DNA from: Zhengitettix transpicula
Lineage: Eukaryota > Arthropoda > Insecta > Orthoptera > Tetrigidae
NCBI GenBank assembly: GCA_037074705.1
Contig: CM073595.1
Span: 51,393,639-51,457,638, forward strand
Reading direction: 5' to 3'
DNA length: 64,000 nt
Shown piece by piece: positions 50,201-60,180 of the stretch. The position numbers and the translations under genes were made by a program. Position 1 is the stretch's first letter, and each line of letters begins with the position of its first letter. A model generated the notes under the pieces. That model was not told the origin of the DNA, did not search any database, and was given only the letters and a program-made list of their open reading frames with translations.

Positions 50201-50570
50201 TCTTTTTGGTTAAGCAGGTGTAATATTTGTACCTCAGTTTCTAATAGAAATTTGTCACTCGTAGTTCTGTAGAGATTTTTCTGAAATACATCATCTATTT
50301 TGGGTTGTAAAAGAAGTATTAAACTTAGTTCTTAGTTGTATATTTCATAGTTTTCAAATCAGTTGATCAAAATTATACTTATTTATTTTGTTTTAAGAGA
50401 AATTTCTATTATATGTTAAATTTTATGTATGTTTATATATATGAGATATATATATTTTAATATAACAGTTTAGAATGCCTTTAAATTAATTTTGTTCCCA
50501 CACCTTCAAATTTTACAAAAATAAAAGTTGTAATTTTCTTTTTTTATAGTCATTGCAATAAATAAATTAA
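47254..50570 (+). other. Probable fimbrin 3' UTR and downstream flank
   Basis: AT-rich sequence after the stop codon with several poly(A) signals, including AATAAA at 47572-47577 and 48435-48440 and a cluster near 50520-50565. Different signals may give 3' UTRs of about 0.3 to 3.3 kb. A minus-strand frame at 49778-49584 (containing ERVWRQQVDVSNRYEF) sits in a small GC-richer patch but has no recognised family. No other gene is visible before 51149. Confidence 0.45.
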
Positions 50571-51148
50571 ATTGCCAGTCTACTTTCATTTTTTCCCCTA
50601 TGTAATAAATTTGAAGCTGGATGGTGAGTATATCAAAGTTTCAACGAAGTCATGTTATTTGAAAGCGTTGTACTTCTGTATGCAGCAGGATATTATGGCA
50701 CATTTGTAAAAGAAATTGTAATTACACTTTAATTAATTAGTACAGGATCGGAAATATTCAGAAGCTACAGTGTGAGGAATGTGTTTTTTTTTTTTGTGGG
50801 GGGAAGTGACCTTGTCAGCTGAAAATTTTGGACAAAGTTGGAATTAATGATATTACCCTAGTTTCATTGAGTTGGCCATCCTTCAGTTTTTTTTGTCAAG
50901 AGTCTAGCAGTTGTTACCTGGATTAAAACTTGTTGCCATTGTACGTTTGTCTTCAGAAGGATTACTAACATGGGAGGAAGATTAAATATTATTCCAATTT
51001 TGATGAGAGGTGAGACATCACCTGGACAGATAGATGAATAAAGGTTCTGAAGGTCGGTTGCATTATACATGAAGCGTAAATGACCTGCATGGTGGTAATA
51101 ATTTTATTTTTTAAAATTTAAAATACAAATTGTATGAATTAAGTGAAT

Positions 51149-54100
51149 TTATTTCCCTCCACTGACGAAGGACGATGTTGGTTGCTGGTTGGCGACGATC
51201 GGCACACCCTGCTTCTGCTGGTTCTGGATGTGTTGCTTATTGAGGAACCAATAGGGCTGGCGTTCACGAGGCCAGCTGGCGACACGGGACTCCAGCTCTT
51301 CCTGTGGGGTCAGACTCGAGGAAGTCGAAGACGCGGCGGCGGCGTCACCCACGCGGTTGGAAAGGTCTGCGTCACCGGATGAGTACTGGGGGAGTACTCC
51401 TGGGTAGCTACCCCAACCCTGGGCGTACGGCGACACGAACTGCCCGTTCACCACGTACGCCATCAGGAGCACCGACACCACGGACAAAGGATTCTGCGAA
51501 TGAGACAAAACAGTCAACATCAAGGATTCAGCCCTAAGGTTAAAAGGGAAAATAAAAAACATTCATGATTATTGTTGGCAATCTCTCCGCGTACAAAAAT
51601 GTCCTCTCTCTACACGCATCATTATTTGGGATATGGTCACAAAAACTGGGGTAGAATCGACACACTGACCACGTGATCCAGATTGTGTCGTGTGAGACGA
51701 CAGTTGTCTCGGTAGGCCAAGACCCTTCAAGGGCTGTCGTGACAAGGAGTAGTAGTATTGTTGGGGGATAGTCGTAGGGAAATTGTGCTGATTCACATTT
51801 TCAAGTTGTTAGTTCACATCGGGAAGTTCCACGTTAGCCTTCAATCATGTGATTAAATTATTCTTGGAAAAGGAAACGTCAAGGTCGGATCTGGGCTTAA
51901 ACACAAAGTGGTATTTTCGCCGATTATCAAGACATATACAAGTAAAAGGAATCATGACTAATTAAATGACATTAAGAAAACTCATTTCCCTTTTTCAACG
52001 TTCAATTTATAGTATGTATTTATTTTAAATATATATATATATCGAATTATTGGAAACAGCAACTACACCGAATCAAGAACAAATTCTTTCCATATATAAT
52101 TTGGCCAGTGTTGCCTTATTTCCATTCTGGAACCAGAAGGTTCCATTTTTTTCAATCGTATCCTTCCGTTTCGCAATCTTAAAATTTTTTAAGCAACTTC
52201 TGACCTCAGATTCAAATAATATTTTCCTTCCTGATGCTTTGGAGTAAAAAGGAAAAACAGATAAATATCTGGTTTCTACGTAGCCAATAATATAACTATT
52301 TGCGTTCAAAGTGCAGAGAAATCCAGAGTAATTAGACAAGGTTTTTCTTTCTTCGATATTGTACATTTTATATATTTGTAGGAAAACTAAAATAATCTCT
52401 GTGATTAAAATGAAACCCGCATCGTGTAATACACAATCGGATTTTTTTTGTCATACGTATGTACACGTTTCAATTAATTTTGGCTCTTCGAGCCAGGCCG
52501 CCGTTTTTATTTTAGGCTCCTACGTCATTTCACTATTACTACGTCCGCATTTCGAATTTAATTAGACCTGAGTTTCTAAGCAGAAACAGCCATCATCGTA
52601 TCGTGTAATGAATTGTCAGTCATTCGGGATTTTATAACGGTTTATATGCTGCATTAAAGTTTTGTAATTACATCTGAACTTTATGAGCGCGCAGTTGACA
52701 AAGGAAAGACGGACTTAACAAAGCCACATAGACATCCGTGCCTTGATGTGGAAAGCCTCATCGCCCTATATAGACGACAAAAGTAAACTGTGACATATAT
52801 CTACAGTGAAAATTATGTTATTCATGAATGGCCAAATAAGTCAGAATAAAAAGTCTAATAAACGAATTACAAATTTGTTAGACAAATACGACGTTTCGTC
52901 ATTACATTATGACATCTTCGAGTAAAAAGAATTGGTATGCAGCCCAGAGATGTCTCCTAATTAATTAAAACCTGAATAAGTCCTCATATCATGGCGCCGT
53001 GTTTTGAGCGGCCGTTGCATGAGCGGACAAACCTGCCCCCACCCGATGCCTTCCTCAATCCTGACCGCTGAGCGACCCTATTAAATTAGGGTTGAAACTT
53101 TGAGATTGTTTTAATGTTTTTTTTCTATTATAATGTTTAAAAATTTTAATTAATAATAAATTTATAACTAAATAGGATGTTTTCATATATTTAAGGACGT
53201 CAGATAAAAGATTTGTATCTTAATTGATCATTTCTAGGCATATTTATTAAACAAATCACTAACAATTGGAACATTTTTAGATGTATTTAGAAATTATTAA
53301 TACAGCTAAGTTTCTGAAATGTTATGCATTAAGCTTGTAATATATTCACTTAATGTTAAAAACAAAACTGATTATTTAAGCAATAAAATTGCTCTTCCGA
53401 AAATGTATATCTGCTCGCTCAGCGGTCAGAATTGAGGAGCGGATCTGGGGGGGGGGGGAGTTCTGTCCGCTCATTCAACGGCCGCACATAGCACGGCACC
53501 TGTGGAACGAATTTGTAATTTTTGAAACTTTTTGTTCTGCCTTATCTGGCCTTTAATTATTACACAATATTATCAGCCAATATTTACCAACATGAATTAA
53601 ATACCGCGTAATCATTCCGAGGCACAAATATCCATGAGTTGTCAGAAGTATTTCTCGAGTTTTGTATTTAATTCATCTCGGGACACGTAATCGAGTAATA
53701 GGGCCACCAGGTTGACGGGGTGCGATACTAAAATAACAGGTAAATTATTCTGAAGTGGGAGTTGTTATAAAAGGACAAGCACTTAAGTTAGATAATTATA
53801 GATATCAGATATTTAAGGAGTAGTGACGTCAGTTGAGACATTAAACTCAGATCAGATAGAAAAGGAGAGAACGGTTATCAGCTGTTACATAATGAGATAG
53901 ACAGACCCCGACTGACTTCCAACCAGCGAGCGTCCGCATCCAGAACTGACGCTGCAAGCATAATTCGCGGCATTTGAAGGTTTACGTGAGCAGTAAAGTG
54001 CATACAGTCGCATAACAATGGCCGAAGATTTTATCGTTTTATAGAGGTGAATATTTTAAACCCATCATTTAGAAATCTTTTTTTTTCTTCAAATAATTTT

Positions 54101-55275
54101 ATCTGAATCCTATGTATGTGTGTGTGTGTGTCTATGTAATTACAAATGCAGCCTTAAATGAATATTTTCTGTTAAATTTATTAGTGAGTGAATCAAGGCG
54201 AATATTACATTTTATGGCTTCTGCATCTCATAAAAAGCTTCAAGGACTCGTTCTCTTCGTGAAAAATAAATGATTATGACAGGCTATTGTGTATTTATCA
54301 TCTGCCATTTTCTGCGCCACGCCTCCACGATTATTCAAGTCCACATTGTTTTCCCCGAGACCTTCGTTGCTACCGTGACAGATTTATTACGTACAATCAG
54401 GCAAGACAGGGCTCGAGCTTAACGACGGAGCAAGTAAGAAGTAAACATACGCATTCCTGGGACGAAACTGTTATCTAAGTTGGGAACAGGCGTGACAGAT
54501 AACATTTGTTGCTCTTAACAAATTCGTCCTGGTGACATCAGAACCGCAGACTACGTACGCAAAAAAAAAAAGTGCAGGAGTCGACAATCTGGGACTCAAT
54601 TAATTCCACGATCATCGGTTCTCCAGCATCAACAAATAAACCCTGCTAAAATTCATGAACCGCACCAGCGTGGAATCGTGACGATATTATTATTCTCAAT
54701 CACGATCTATCTACGACGTCACGAAAATATTCACCTTTGTTACGATATCAAGGATTGGCTCCAGATTCCCGAAGTGAATTTGTGAACTGTCGCAGTTCAT
54801 GGAAAAAAAATTTTAATGAACTACAAAGAAAACCAGAGCTGAACGAAGTGGTTTCATCAGCGACTTCTGTTTTCATTACAACGGAAACGGCGAGTTAGAA
54901 CTCAAACGAATTTTCAAGTAAATCGACCATGGATGTCGCTTCACTTCATAATGACATATCTGGGTATTGGGGTTATTAAAACAAACATGTTGAGAGTCTG
55001 GATCTGGAGAGACAGAGGGAGGGAGGGAGAGAGAGACAAGGAGTGAGAGAGAGAGATACAGAGAGAGACAGACAGAGATACAGAGAGAGAGACGGAGAGA
55101 GAGAGAGAGACGGAGAGAGAGAGACGAAGAGAGAGAGACGAAGAGAGAGAGACGGAGAGAGAGAGACGGAGAGAGAGAGACGGAGAGAGAGAGACGGAGA
55201 GAGAGACGGATAGAGAGAGAAACAGACAGACAGACAGAGAGAGAGACAGACAGACAGACAGAGAGACAGACAGAC

Positions 55276-55308
<33 letters not shown>

Positions 55309-57586
55309 GAGAGACAGAGAGACAGAGAGAGAGAGAGACAGAGAGAAATCATAGATCAAGAGTTGTAATACAAACGCCTATTTAAATTTTAAGCAGGGGA
55401 AAAAAATTGCCGAGAGGCATAAGTGGTAAGTTGAAGAATAAGCAACCTCTTTAATAACGGATGACCATAGTATTTATAATGCGGGGGGGGGGGGGATCAG
55501 AAAAAGGGGCTTCACGACGACATTTATAGCCACGCTGTGAGGTAAACAGGTTCATCACTCTAGTTAGGAATGCGCTTAGAAGCCGCCGACAAAAAAAGAT
55601 ATAATATATATATATGTATATATATATTATAGCTGTTTTAATTACAATAGAAATGGCGAGTTTTGAAGTCAATCGTCCATGGATGTCGTTTCTGGAAACT
55701 TTGTTCCTTTCGTCAGGTGATTAAAATAAACACAAGAGCCAGGAATTGTGCTTTTTAATCACCTGACGAAAGGAACAAAGAGACGGAGAGAGAGAGAGAC
55801 GGAGAGAGAGAGAGAGAGACGGAGAGAGAGAGAGAGAGATAAAATAGCCAAATTAGAGATAATGAAGTGGCGATATAAAATACCACACAACGTGTCTGGA
55901 AACTTTGTTCCTTTCGTCAGGTGATTAAAATAAACACAAGAGCCAGGAATTGTGCTTTTTAATCACCTGACGAAAGGAACAAAGCTTCCAGACACGTTGT
56001 GTGGTATTTTATATCGCCACTTCATTATCTCTAATTTGGCTATTTTATCCAATTATTAAATTTTAAAACACGCGTATCATATTTTCATTTTGAATATTAC
56101 GTTTAATTATATAAATTTTTTAATGTAATTTTTAGTGAATAATTTGAATACGCAACTTAGCGTCCCTAATTTTTTTTGGGACCTCTTCAGGTGTTGAAAA
56201 AATTGTAATTTCATAATTAGATGATTAATGTAGTCCATCCTTCAGCACTTCAATAGTCGAAATGCTTTTATTTTTACAAATATGTATTACTCTTATTTCA
56301 TATGCATAGAAAATAATTTGAATCATTTGGCAGTGCAAAGTTTCTATTACTATTTTTTTATATTTGAATTTGATTGATATAACTGTTACTGGGTCCAGGA
56401 CGGGCATTCAAATTAAACGTGTATATTTTGGAAATTTTCTGAAAAGCGTCAAACGATTTTCGATCAGAATTGATTGAATTTAAAGTGTTTTAGAGTTTTA
56501 CCAACAAAAGGTCGGAAAAGTGTCCTCAATCCGGCTACAGCATCGGAATAAGTTGTTTTTTTTGTTTGTTTGCAATTGGAGACGTTACGAATCGTTGGTC
56601 GATAACAATGTCACAATGCTCACAAGTTGACTGTGAAATTAAGGATTGTACAGTCAATTTCACAATGTTTATTAGTCAGCTTGTAAAGTAAGATAAGATG
56701 TAGTCGCATTTTGCCCAAATCAGCAACTTATTTCGCGCATGACGACGTAAGAGAATAACAGAACTATTTCTGTCTCTCGTGCACTTCAGGATTTTGAACC
56801 GGAGCGTAATGGAGTAACTATTAACGAATCTGAGAGATAGCATCCGAGCTGAGCCGATAGAGTTTGGAAAAAATCTCCATCAGTTCTCCAGGAGACGAGA
56901 AGTCGAATCGTCATAAATTATTTATGAACGGTTCTTGTTATCCGAGCTGACGTCAATCATCCACGTTGTCCCAGATTATTAGAATGAAAACCTCGACAAA
57001 TAATTCGAACGCAGCACTGATGATTGCTTCTTCAACGACAACTCGCGTCAAAATGGTTACACGCGGTTTTTAACTCAAATCGGTAACTAGAGTAAGGAAT
57101 AATTCGCAAAATTGACTCCCAGCTGATTCGTTGTTCAACAAAATGACCTTTCCTCGTGGTCGCGCTTGTGATTTATTTGTATTTCTAGTCTGATTCACCC
57201 CGCGAAGCTGACGTTGGCCCAATATCTTGCCAAATCAGCTTCGGTAAACAAGACAAAGTCCGCGGACCATGACTGACGAGCCACGGCGTACGCGACTAAT
57301 GACGTTTCTCACGACACATTCTCTGGGGGAGGGGGGGGGGCTGTTCTGAGATGCTAAAGGGGAAAATACGTCAGCGGTCGTGGTCAAGACACCAGCAACT
57401 GGGAAATTCGGACCTCAAATTATGAAAAATATTCGTCGTGCAGCTGCGTCTGCCTCAGAACTGGAAGATCCGGAGATCGGCAACCCACGAGGCGCCTCTC
57501 CCTCGACCTAATGACTTTCCAGATATAACGGTAACGTTTTTAGGTTAAAGCGTAAGTCTTAAGGAAGCGCGCTGCGTACTCACCAT
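51149..57586 (-). CDS. Small secreted protein, possibly cuticular (two coding exons)
   Basis: Exon 1 contributes only the ATG (57586-57584), followed by donor GTGAGT. Exon 2 (51493-51149) follows acceptor TTCGCAG and ends GGGAAATAA. Joined, they give 115 residues. MNPLSVVSVLLMAYVVNG is a clear signal peptide with likely cleavage before QFVSPYAQ. The mature part has no cysteine: it is tyrosine-, glycine- and proline-containing near the start, has an alanine/serine run (about 50-60), then the block WPRERQPYWFLNKQ, then a glutamine-rich tail. An ATG-only or very short first coding exon, a long intron 1 and a TATA promoter are typical of insect cuticle and other epidermal secreted genes. I do not recognise a named family; cuticle is an inference. 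AATAAA overlaps the stop codon (51153-51148), and another is at 51108-51103. Confidence 0.8.
51494..52990. other. Intron of the secreted-protein gene, 3' part
   Basis: AT-rich with no supported exon. At 52885-52925 it includes a degenerate hammerhead-like segment (listed separately). Confidence 0.45.
52887..52925 (-). ncRNA. Degenerate hammerhead-like segment
   Basis: On the minus strand GAAA (52897-52894) with CGTC after it, and stem II GTCAT / ATGAC, are preserved. The 5' core reads CTCGAAGA (52922-52915) instead of CTGANGA, so it is disrupted. Confidence 0.3.
52993..53500. mobile_element. 508-bp MITE with long GC-rich inverted repeats
   Basis: Terminal arms at 52993-53075 and 53415-53500 are inverted copies with modest divergence, both containing GCGGCCGTTG, ATGAGCGGACA and CTGACCGCTGAGCGA. 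The right arm has a 13-base G run where the left arm has GCCCCCACCC on the other strand. The 340-bp core is very AT-rich and non-coding. The sharp contrast between GC-rich arms and AT-rich core is unusual. No target-site duplication was identified, and the superfamily is unknown. Confidence 0.75.
53501..54850. other. Intron of the secreted-protein gene: nothing firm
   Basis: Mixed-composition intronic DNA; a TG microsatellite near 54117-54130. No exon support. Confidence 0.4.
54862..54945. repeat. Repeat segment, copy 1 of a pair flanking a GA-rich array
   Basis: Contains ATTACAACGGAAACGGCGAG and CCATGGATGTCGCTTC, also found with changes at 55633-55695 (ATTACAATAGAAATGGCGAG, CCATGGATGTCGTTTC). 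The GA-rich array lies between the copies, about 770 bp apart. Confidence 0.6.
55006..55347. repeat. GA-rich array with GACGGA and GACA interruptions
   Basis: A purine-rich tract built of GAGA, GACGGAGAGA and GACAGACA units. The long LSLSVCLS open frames on the opposite strand are its translation, not a gene. A related block (GACGGAGAGAGA) recurs at 55781-55839. Confidence 0.95.
55633..55839. mobile_element. Truncated foldback copy with GA array inserted
   Basis: Segments at 55692-55735 and 55755-55780 form inverted arms (CTTTGTTCCTTTCGTCAGGTG against CACCTGACGAAAGGAAC plus AAAG). The right arm breaks off into a GACGGAGAGA repeat. It is the same family as the complete element that follows. 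Confidence 0.65.
55685..55720 (-). ncRNA. Hammerhead ribozyme-like motif (truncated element)
   Basis: CTGACGA (55716-55710), stem II GGAA / TTCC and GAAA (55692-55689) are intact on the minus strand. Downstream CGAC replaces CGTT, and the partner of stem I is lost by fusion to another repeat. Probably inactive. Confidence 0.45.
55885..55924 (-). ncRNA. Hammerhead ribozyme-like motif with GACA core, left arm
   Basis: Stem I TCAC / GTGT (three to four pairs), CTGACGA (55920-55914), stem II GGAA / TTCC and CGTT are present. The normally invariant GAAA is GACA (55896-55893), expected to abolish cleavage. Confidence 0.45.
55963..56002 (+). ncRNA. Hammerhead ribozyme-like motif with GACA core, right arm
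   Basis: Mirror copy on the plus strand: TCAC at 55963-55966, CTGACGA at 55967-55973, stem II GGAA / TTCC, GACA at 55991-55994, then CGTT and GTGT. The same core change is in both arms, so it predates the palindrome or was copied between arms. Confidence 0.45.
56049..57580. other. Intron of the secreted-protein gene, 5' part
   Basis: No supported exon. At about 56165-56205 a strongly degenerate relative of the hammerhead module is visible on the minus strand (CTGAAGA with GTCCC / GGGAC but no GAAA). From about 56700 onward the sequence is less AT-rich and CpG-richer, approaching the promoter. Confidence 0.4.
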
Positions 57587-57660
57587 CGTCGAGAGCTGAG
57601 AGGAACGACTGTGACTGTTCCGTCGAGTCGGCTGCGGCCTTTATAAAGCACGTCCGCGCC
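57587..57660 (-). promoter_or_regulatory. TATA promoter of the secreted-protein gene
   Basis: On the minus strand a TTTATAAAG box lies at 57647-57639, preceded by GC-rich sequence. About 30 bp downstream TCACAGTC (near 57615-57608) resembles an insect initiator, which would leave a short 5' UTR before the ATG at 57586. The positions are consistent with a strong, tissue-specific promoter; the start site itself is inferred. Confidence 0.65.
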
Positions 57661-57699
57661 CCTCCACTCTTCCAGCAACAATTACAAGCGTATTTCTCC

Positions 57700-58170
57700 A
57701 AGTTGTCGGAAGGAACACGGATACTTCCCCGATGCAAACATTTACTGGGTCACTCACTCGCTGACGCAAGACTTGACGAAAGCGGCAACAGTACGCTCAA
57801 TGTACAAATATGTAAATATAGCTAATTTCAGGAAAGAATAGGTCAAACTTTTCTGCCGCGTCGAAATGTTTTCCTTTCGAGAAACAATCGTCTTGACACT
57901 CACTCGGGGAGATTTCCCGTACGTAAAACAAAAAGCGTGACATACTAAAAATCTGTTTCGCCGCCTGAAACCTTGTGAAATCCACATTTCTACTACAATT
58001 ATACACATTATAACTCATTTTTAATACTCATATAATAGGATTTCCTACGGTGGTTCATAATAATTTTTCTTGCAGGAGTACTTGAGGAGATCAGTCACAT
58101 TGCAAGCGTCGTTATGAACTATAACTCGTAAAATGAAAAAAAATTTACGTCTGATAGAAATTAATAAATA
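57700..58170. other. Upstream flank of the secreted-protein gene: nothing recognised
   Basis: No supported gene. Minus-strand open frames around 57754-58018 overlap in different frames and have no family resemblance. Confidence 0.4.
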
Positions 58171-58173
58171 CTA

Positions 58174-58310
58174 AAGATAGCCAATTCAGACAAAAAAAAG
58201 GTAATATTAATACTACACAACGTTTCTGGGATCCTTGTCCCTTTCGTCAGGTGCTAAGAAGAGCCTAGAGAGACACAACTGCACTGGTCAGTTGACAACA
58301 CTCAAAAGCT
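58174..58310. mobile_element. Single-arm copy of the 39.7-kb foldback family
   Basis: Nearly the same sequence as the left arm of the element at 39737-39984, from AAGATAGCCAATTCAGAC through GGTAATATTAATACTACAC to ACTGCACTGGTCAGTTGACA. The second arm is missing. Confidence 0.75.
58215..58254 (-). ncRNA. Hammerhead ribozyme-like motif, well preserved
   Basis: On the minus strand stem I GCAC (58254-58251) pairs with GTGT (58218-58215), including a G-T wobble. CTGACGA (58250-58244), stem II GGGA / TCCC and GAAA (58226-58223) follow. A two-pair AC/GT stem III and a GTT cleavage triplet complete it. Apart from the short stems, every core position expected of a type I hammerhead is present. Confidence 0.58.
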
Positions 58311-58517
58311 TATAACTGCTAATCACAAAAAAAGTTACATTCATACAAAACAGTAAAGAATTTGACTAAACCAAATTGCATGATATCGAAGTAGTCAGAA
58401 TATGTATTTATTTAGTCTACAAAAGGGCAGTTTTTTCGGCGGTAGATGCATGAAATTACAATTTAATTACGAACTAAATAAATGAAAATAGAATAAATGA
58501 ATATAATTATTTTAAAA

Positions 58518-59297
58518 CTAGCTGGGTGCCCGGCGTTGCCCGAGATGTCATTTATCTATAACCCCCGATATGACTCCAATTTCGGCTGCTTTTGCGCAAT
58601 TTTTATGTAACGCTACTCGAACCCTAATCATTATAATTAACTCTGAAAAATATTTCTTCAACGCAAATATCTGCCATGTTTGCATGTTCCAAAATTTGCA
58701 CCCCGCTACCCCTGCATCTGAGGGGTAAATGCCAATTTCAATGTCGTAACTAAACACAGTGACTTCCATAACCTTTGATTTGACTCCAATCTCGGTTGTA
58801 TTCGCGTTATTTTACTGTAAAGCATCTCCACCCCAAACCCGAAGGGTGCCTTTTTTACAGGGCGTAGGGGATGAAAATTGTATCCAGATAACATTGGTAG
58901 AAACACTATCAATATCTTTGACCCCTAAAAATATTTATCCGACTCAAATATCGGCTGTTTTAGTACGTTTAAATATTTCCACCCCCGCTTCTGGGGGCGG
59001 TAGACGCGTCTCACCCCGACAGTGTTTGTTTCCTGGTCGCAAAGAACACGTGTACGAAATTTGGTGAAAATTTCTCGACTGGTGTAGATTTGTATTTTAT
59101 TTAGAAAACGTTTGTATGGGAAATAGAAAAGGGCTGTTTTTAGGGTTTTCCCGGAAATTATTCGATTTTTTCTCGCCTTTTAAACCTTCCCTGGACCTCC
59201 ACGAACATTTCAAGACTAAGATAAGATAAATCCGTTCAGCCGTTCTCGAGTTTTAGTGAGACTAACGAACAGCAATTCATTTTTATATATATAGAAG
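58518..59297 (+). mobile_element. Arthropod interspersed repeat with AT-microsatellite tail (RTE-like 3' end)
   Basis: Starts CTAGCTGGGTGCCCGGCGTT and ends with a TCCGTTCAGCCGTTCTCGAG block, then TTTATATATATAGA. This start/end pair is a type I associate with 3' parts of RTE-like retroelements or their non-autonomous relatives in arthropods. No RT is present. Open frames inside (for example 58759-59067) are not supported as genes. Confidence 0.5.
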
Positions 59298-59304
59298 ATA
59301 TAAG

Positions 59305-60180
59305 CTAGGTTTCGGGACATTATTTTAACTATAAATACATGTATATAACATTATATTAATTAAAGGTTAATTTTGAAAAAGTTAAAGGAAGAATTAATAT
59401 TGTACTGGTCTGAAAGTAAGAAAGGTAGAAAGATATCTGAAAATACGGATTAAATATTTAACTAGCTAAGGAGGCAAGGAATGTTACCATTTTTCTTTTT
59501 AGTTTATAACGGTGCCCTATCACTTCACTTCACTACACTTACCCTATATTCACTAGAGAGTTGAGATTAAGTCTAAATTTTCTTTCCGTTCGAGGATTTT
59601 CTCCGAAAACTGTTGTTCCACTTATTTATTGTCCTATTTAGGAATGAGAATTTTCCAACATCTGTTTTTTGCCGTCTGGTATTTAACTTAAGCACGTACC
59701 GTAGCGAGTCGGTTCTCTCAATCTATCTCGAATTCGTTTCCGAGGGTTTTTGACCTGTAAAGGCTTTAAAGAAAACGTGAAGCCTGGCTGTTTCCCTTCT
59801 CGTCTGTAGTTTATCCCACCCTAGCAGCTTTACCATACCCAGGTCCTATATGTACGAATTTCGCGGCCCTTTTCTGAACCCTTTCTAAGGATCTAGTTTT
59901 TCCTGTACAACATGCAGCACCATATTCCATTCGTGGGCGTACTAATGATAGATACGCCATTTCCTTGGATTTTCTATTTCCCTTTATGAGATACCTCATT
60001 ACATGCTTTCCTTGTAGCACAGTTTACCGGCTCCTCCCACCCCAGTTTACTGTTAAAATAAATGCCTAGGTGTTTACAGTTTGCCCCCCTGGGCCTCTTC
60101 TATTTTATATTTCAAGGCATATTGTAAGCGAATTTTGGTGAAACTAATCGCCATTCTATTTCGCTTAGCTACGTATATCT
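59305..60180 (-). pseudogene. 3' end of a CR1/Jockey-type LINE: decayed ORF2 tail plus 3' UTR
   Basis: The minus-strand block 60020-59811 reads KSKEMAYLSLVRPRMEYGAA then SLERVQKRAAKFV, the thumb-side signature (Y..LVRP..EYG / LERVQ..AA.F) of non-LTR reverse transcriptases. Further on, frames with stops give LNTRRQKTDVGKFSFLNRT, the end of ORF2. 59610-59305 is the 3' UTR, matching the plus-strand copy at 24430-24725. Upstream, the frame is broken repeatedly. The 3' end abuts the RTE-like repeat at 59297. Confidence 0.75.

Larger units (their letters stand above)
55839..56048. mobile_element. Near-perfect palindromic element with paired hammerhead-like cores
   Basis: Arms of about 85-95 bp are almost exact reverse complements, from ATAAAATAGCCAAATTAGAG at the left end to CTCTAATTTGGCTATTTTAT at the right. 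The centre of about 40 bp contains AGAGCCAGGAATTGTGC. Each arm carries one core with GACA in place of GAAA. Near identity of the arms suggests recent formation or gene conversion. Confidence 0.8.

Noticed and set aside
54876..55359. Long minus-strand open frames rich in LSLS and SVCLS
   Set aside because: They are the translation of the GA-rich array in several frames, not a protein gene.
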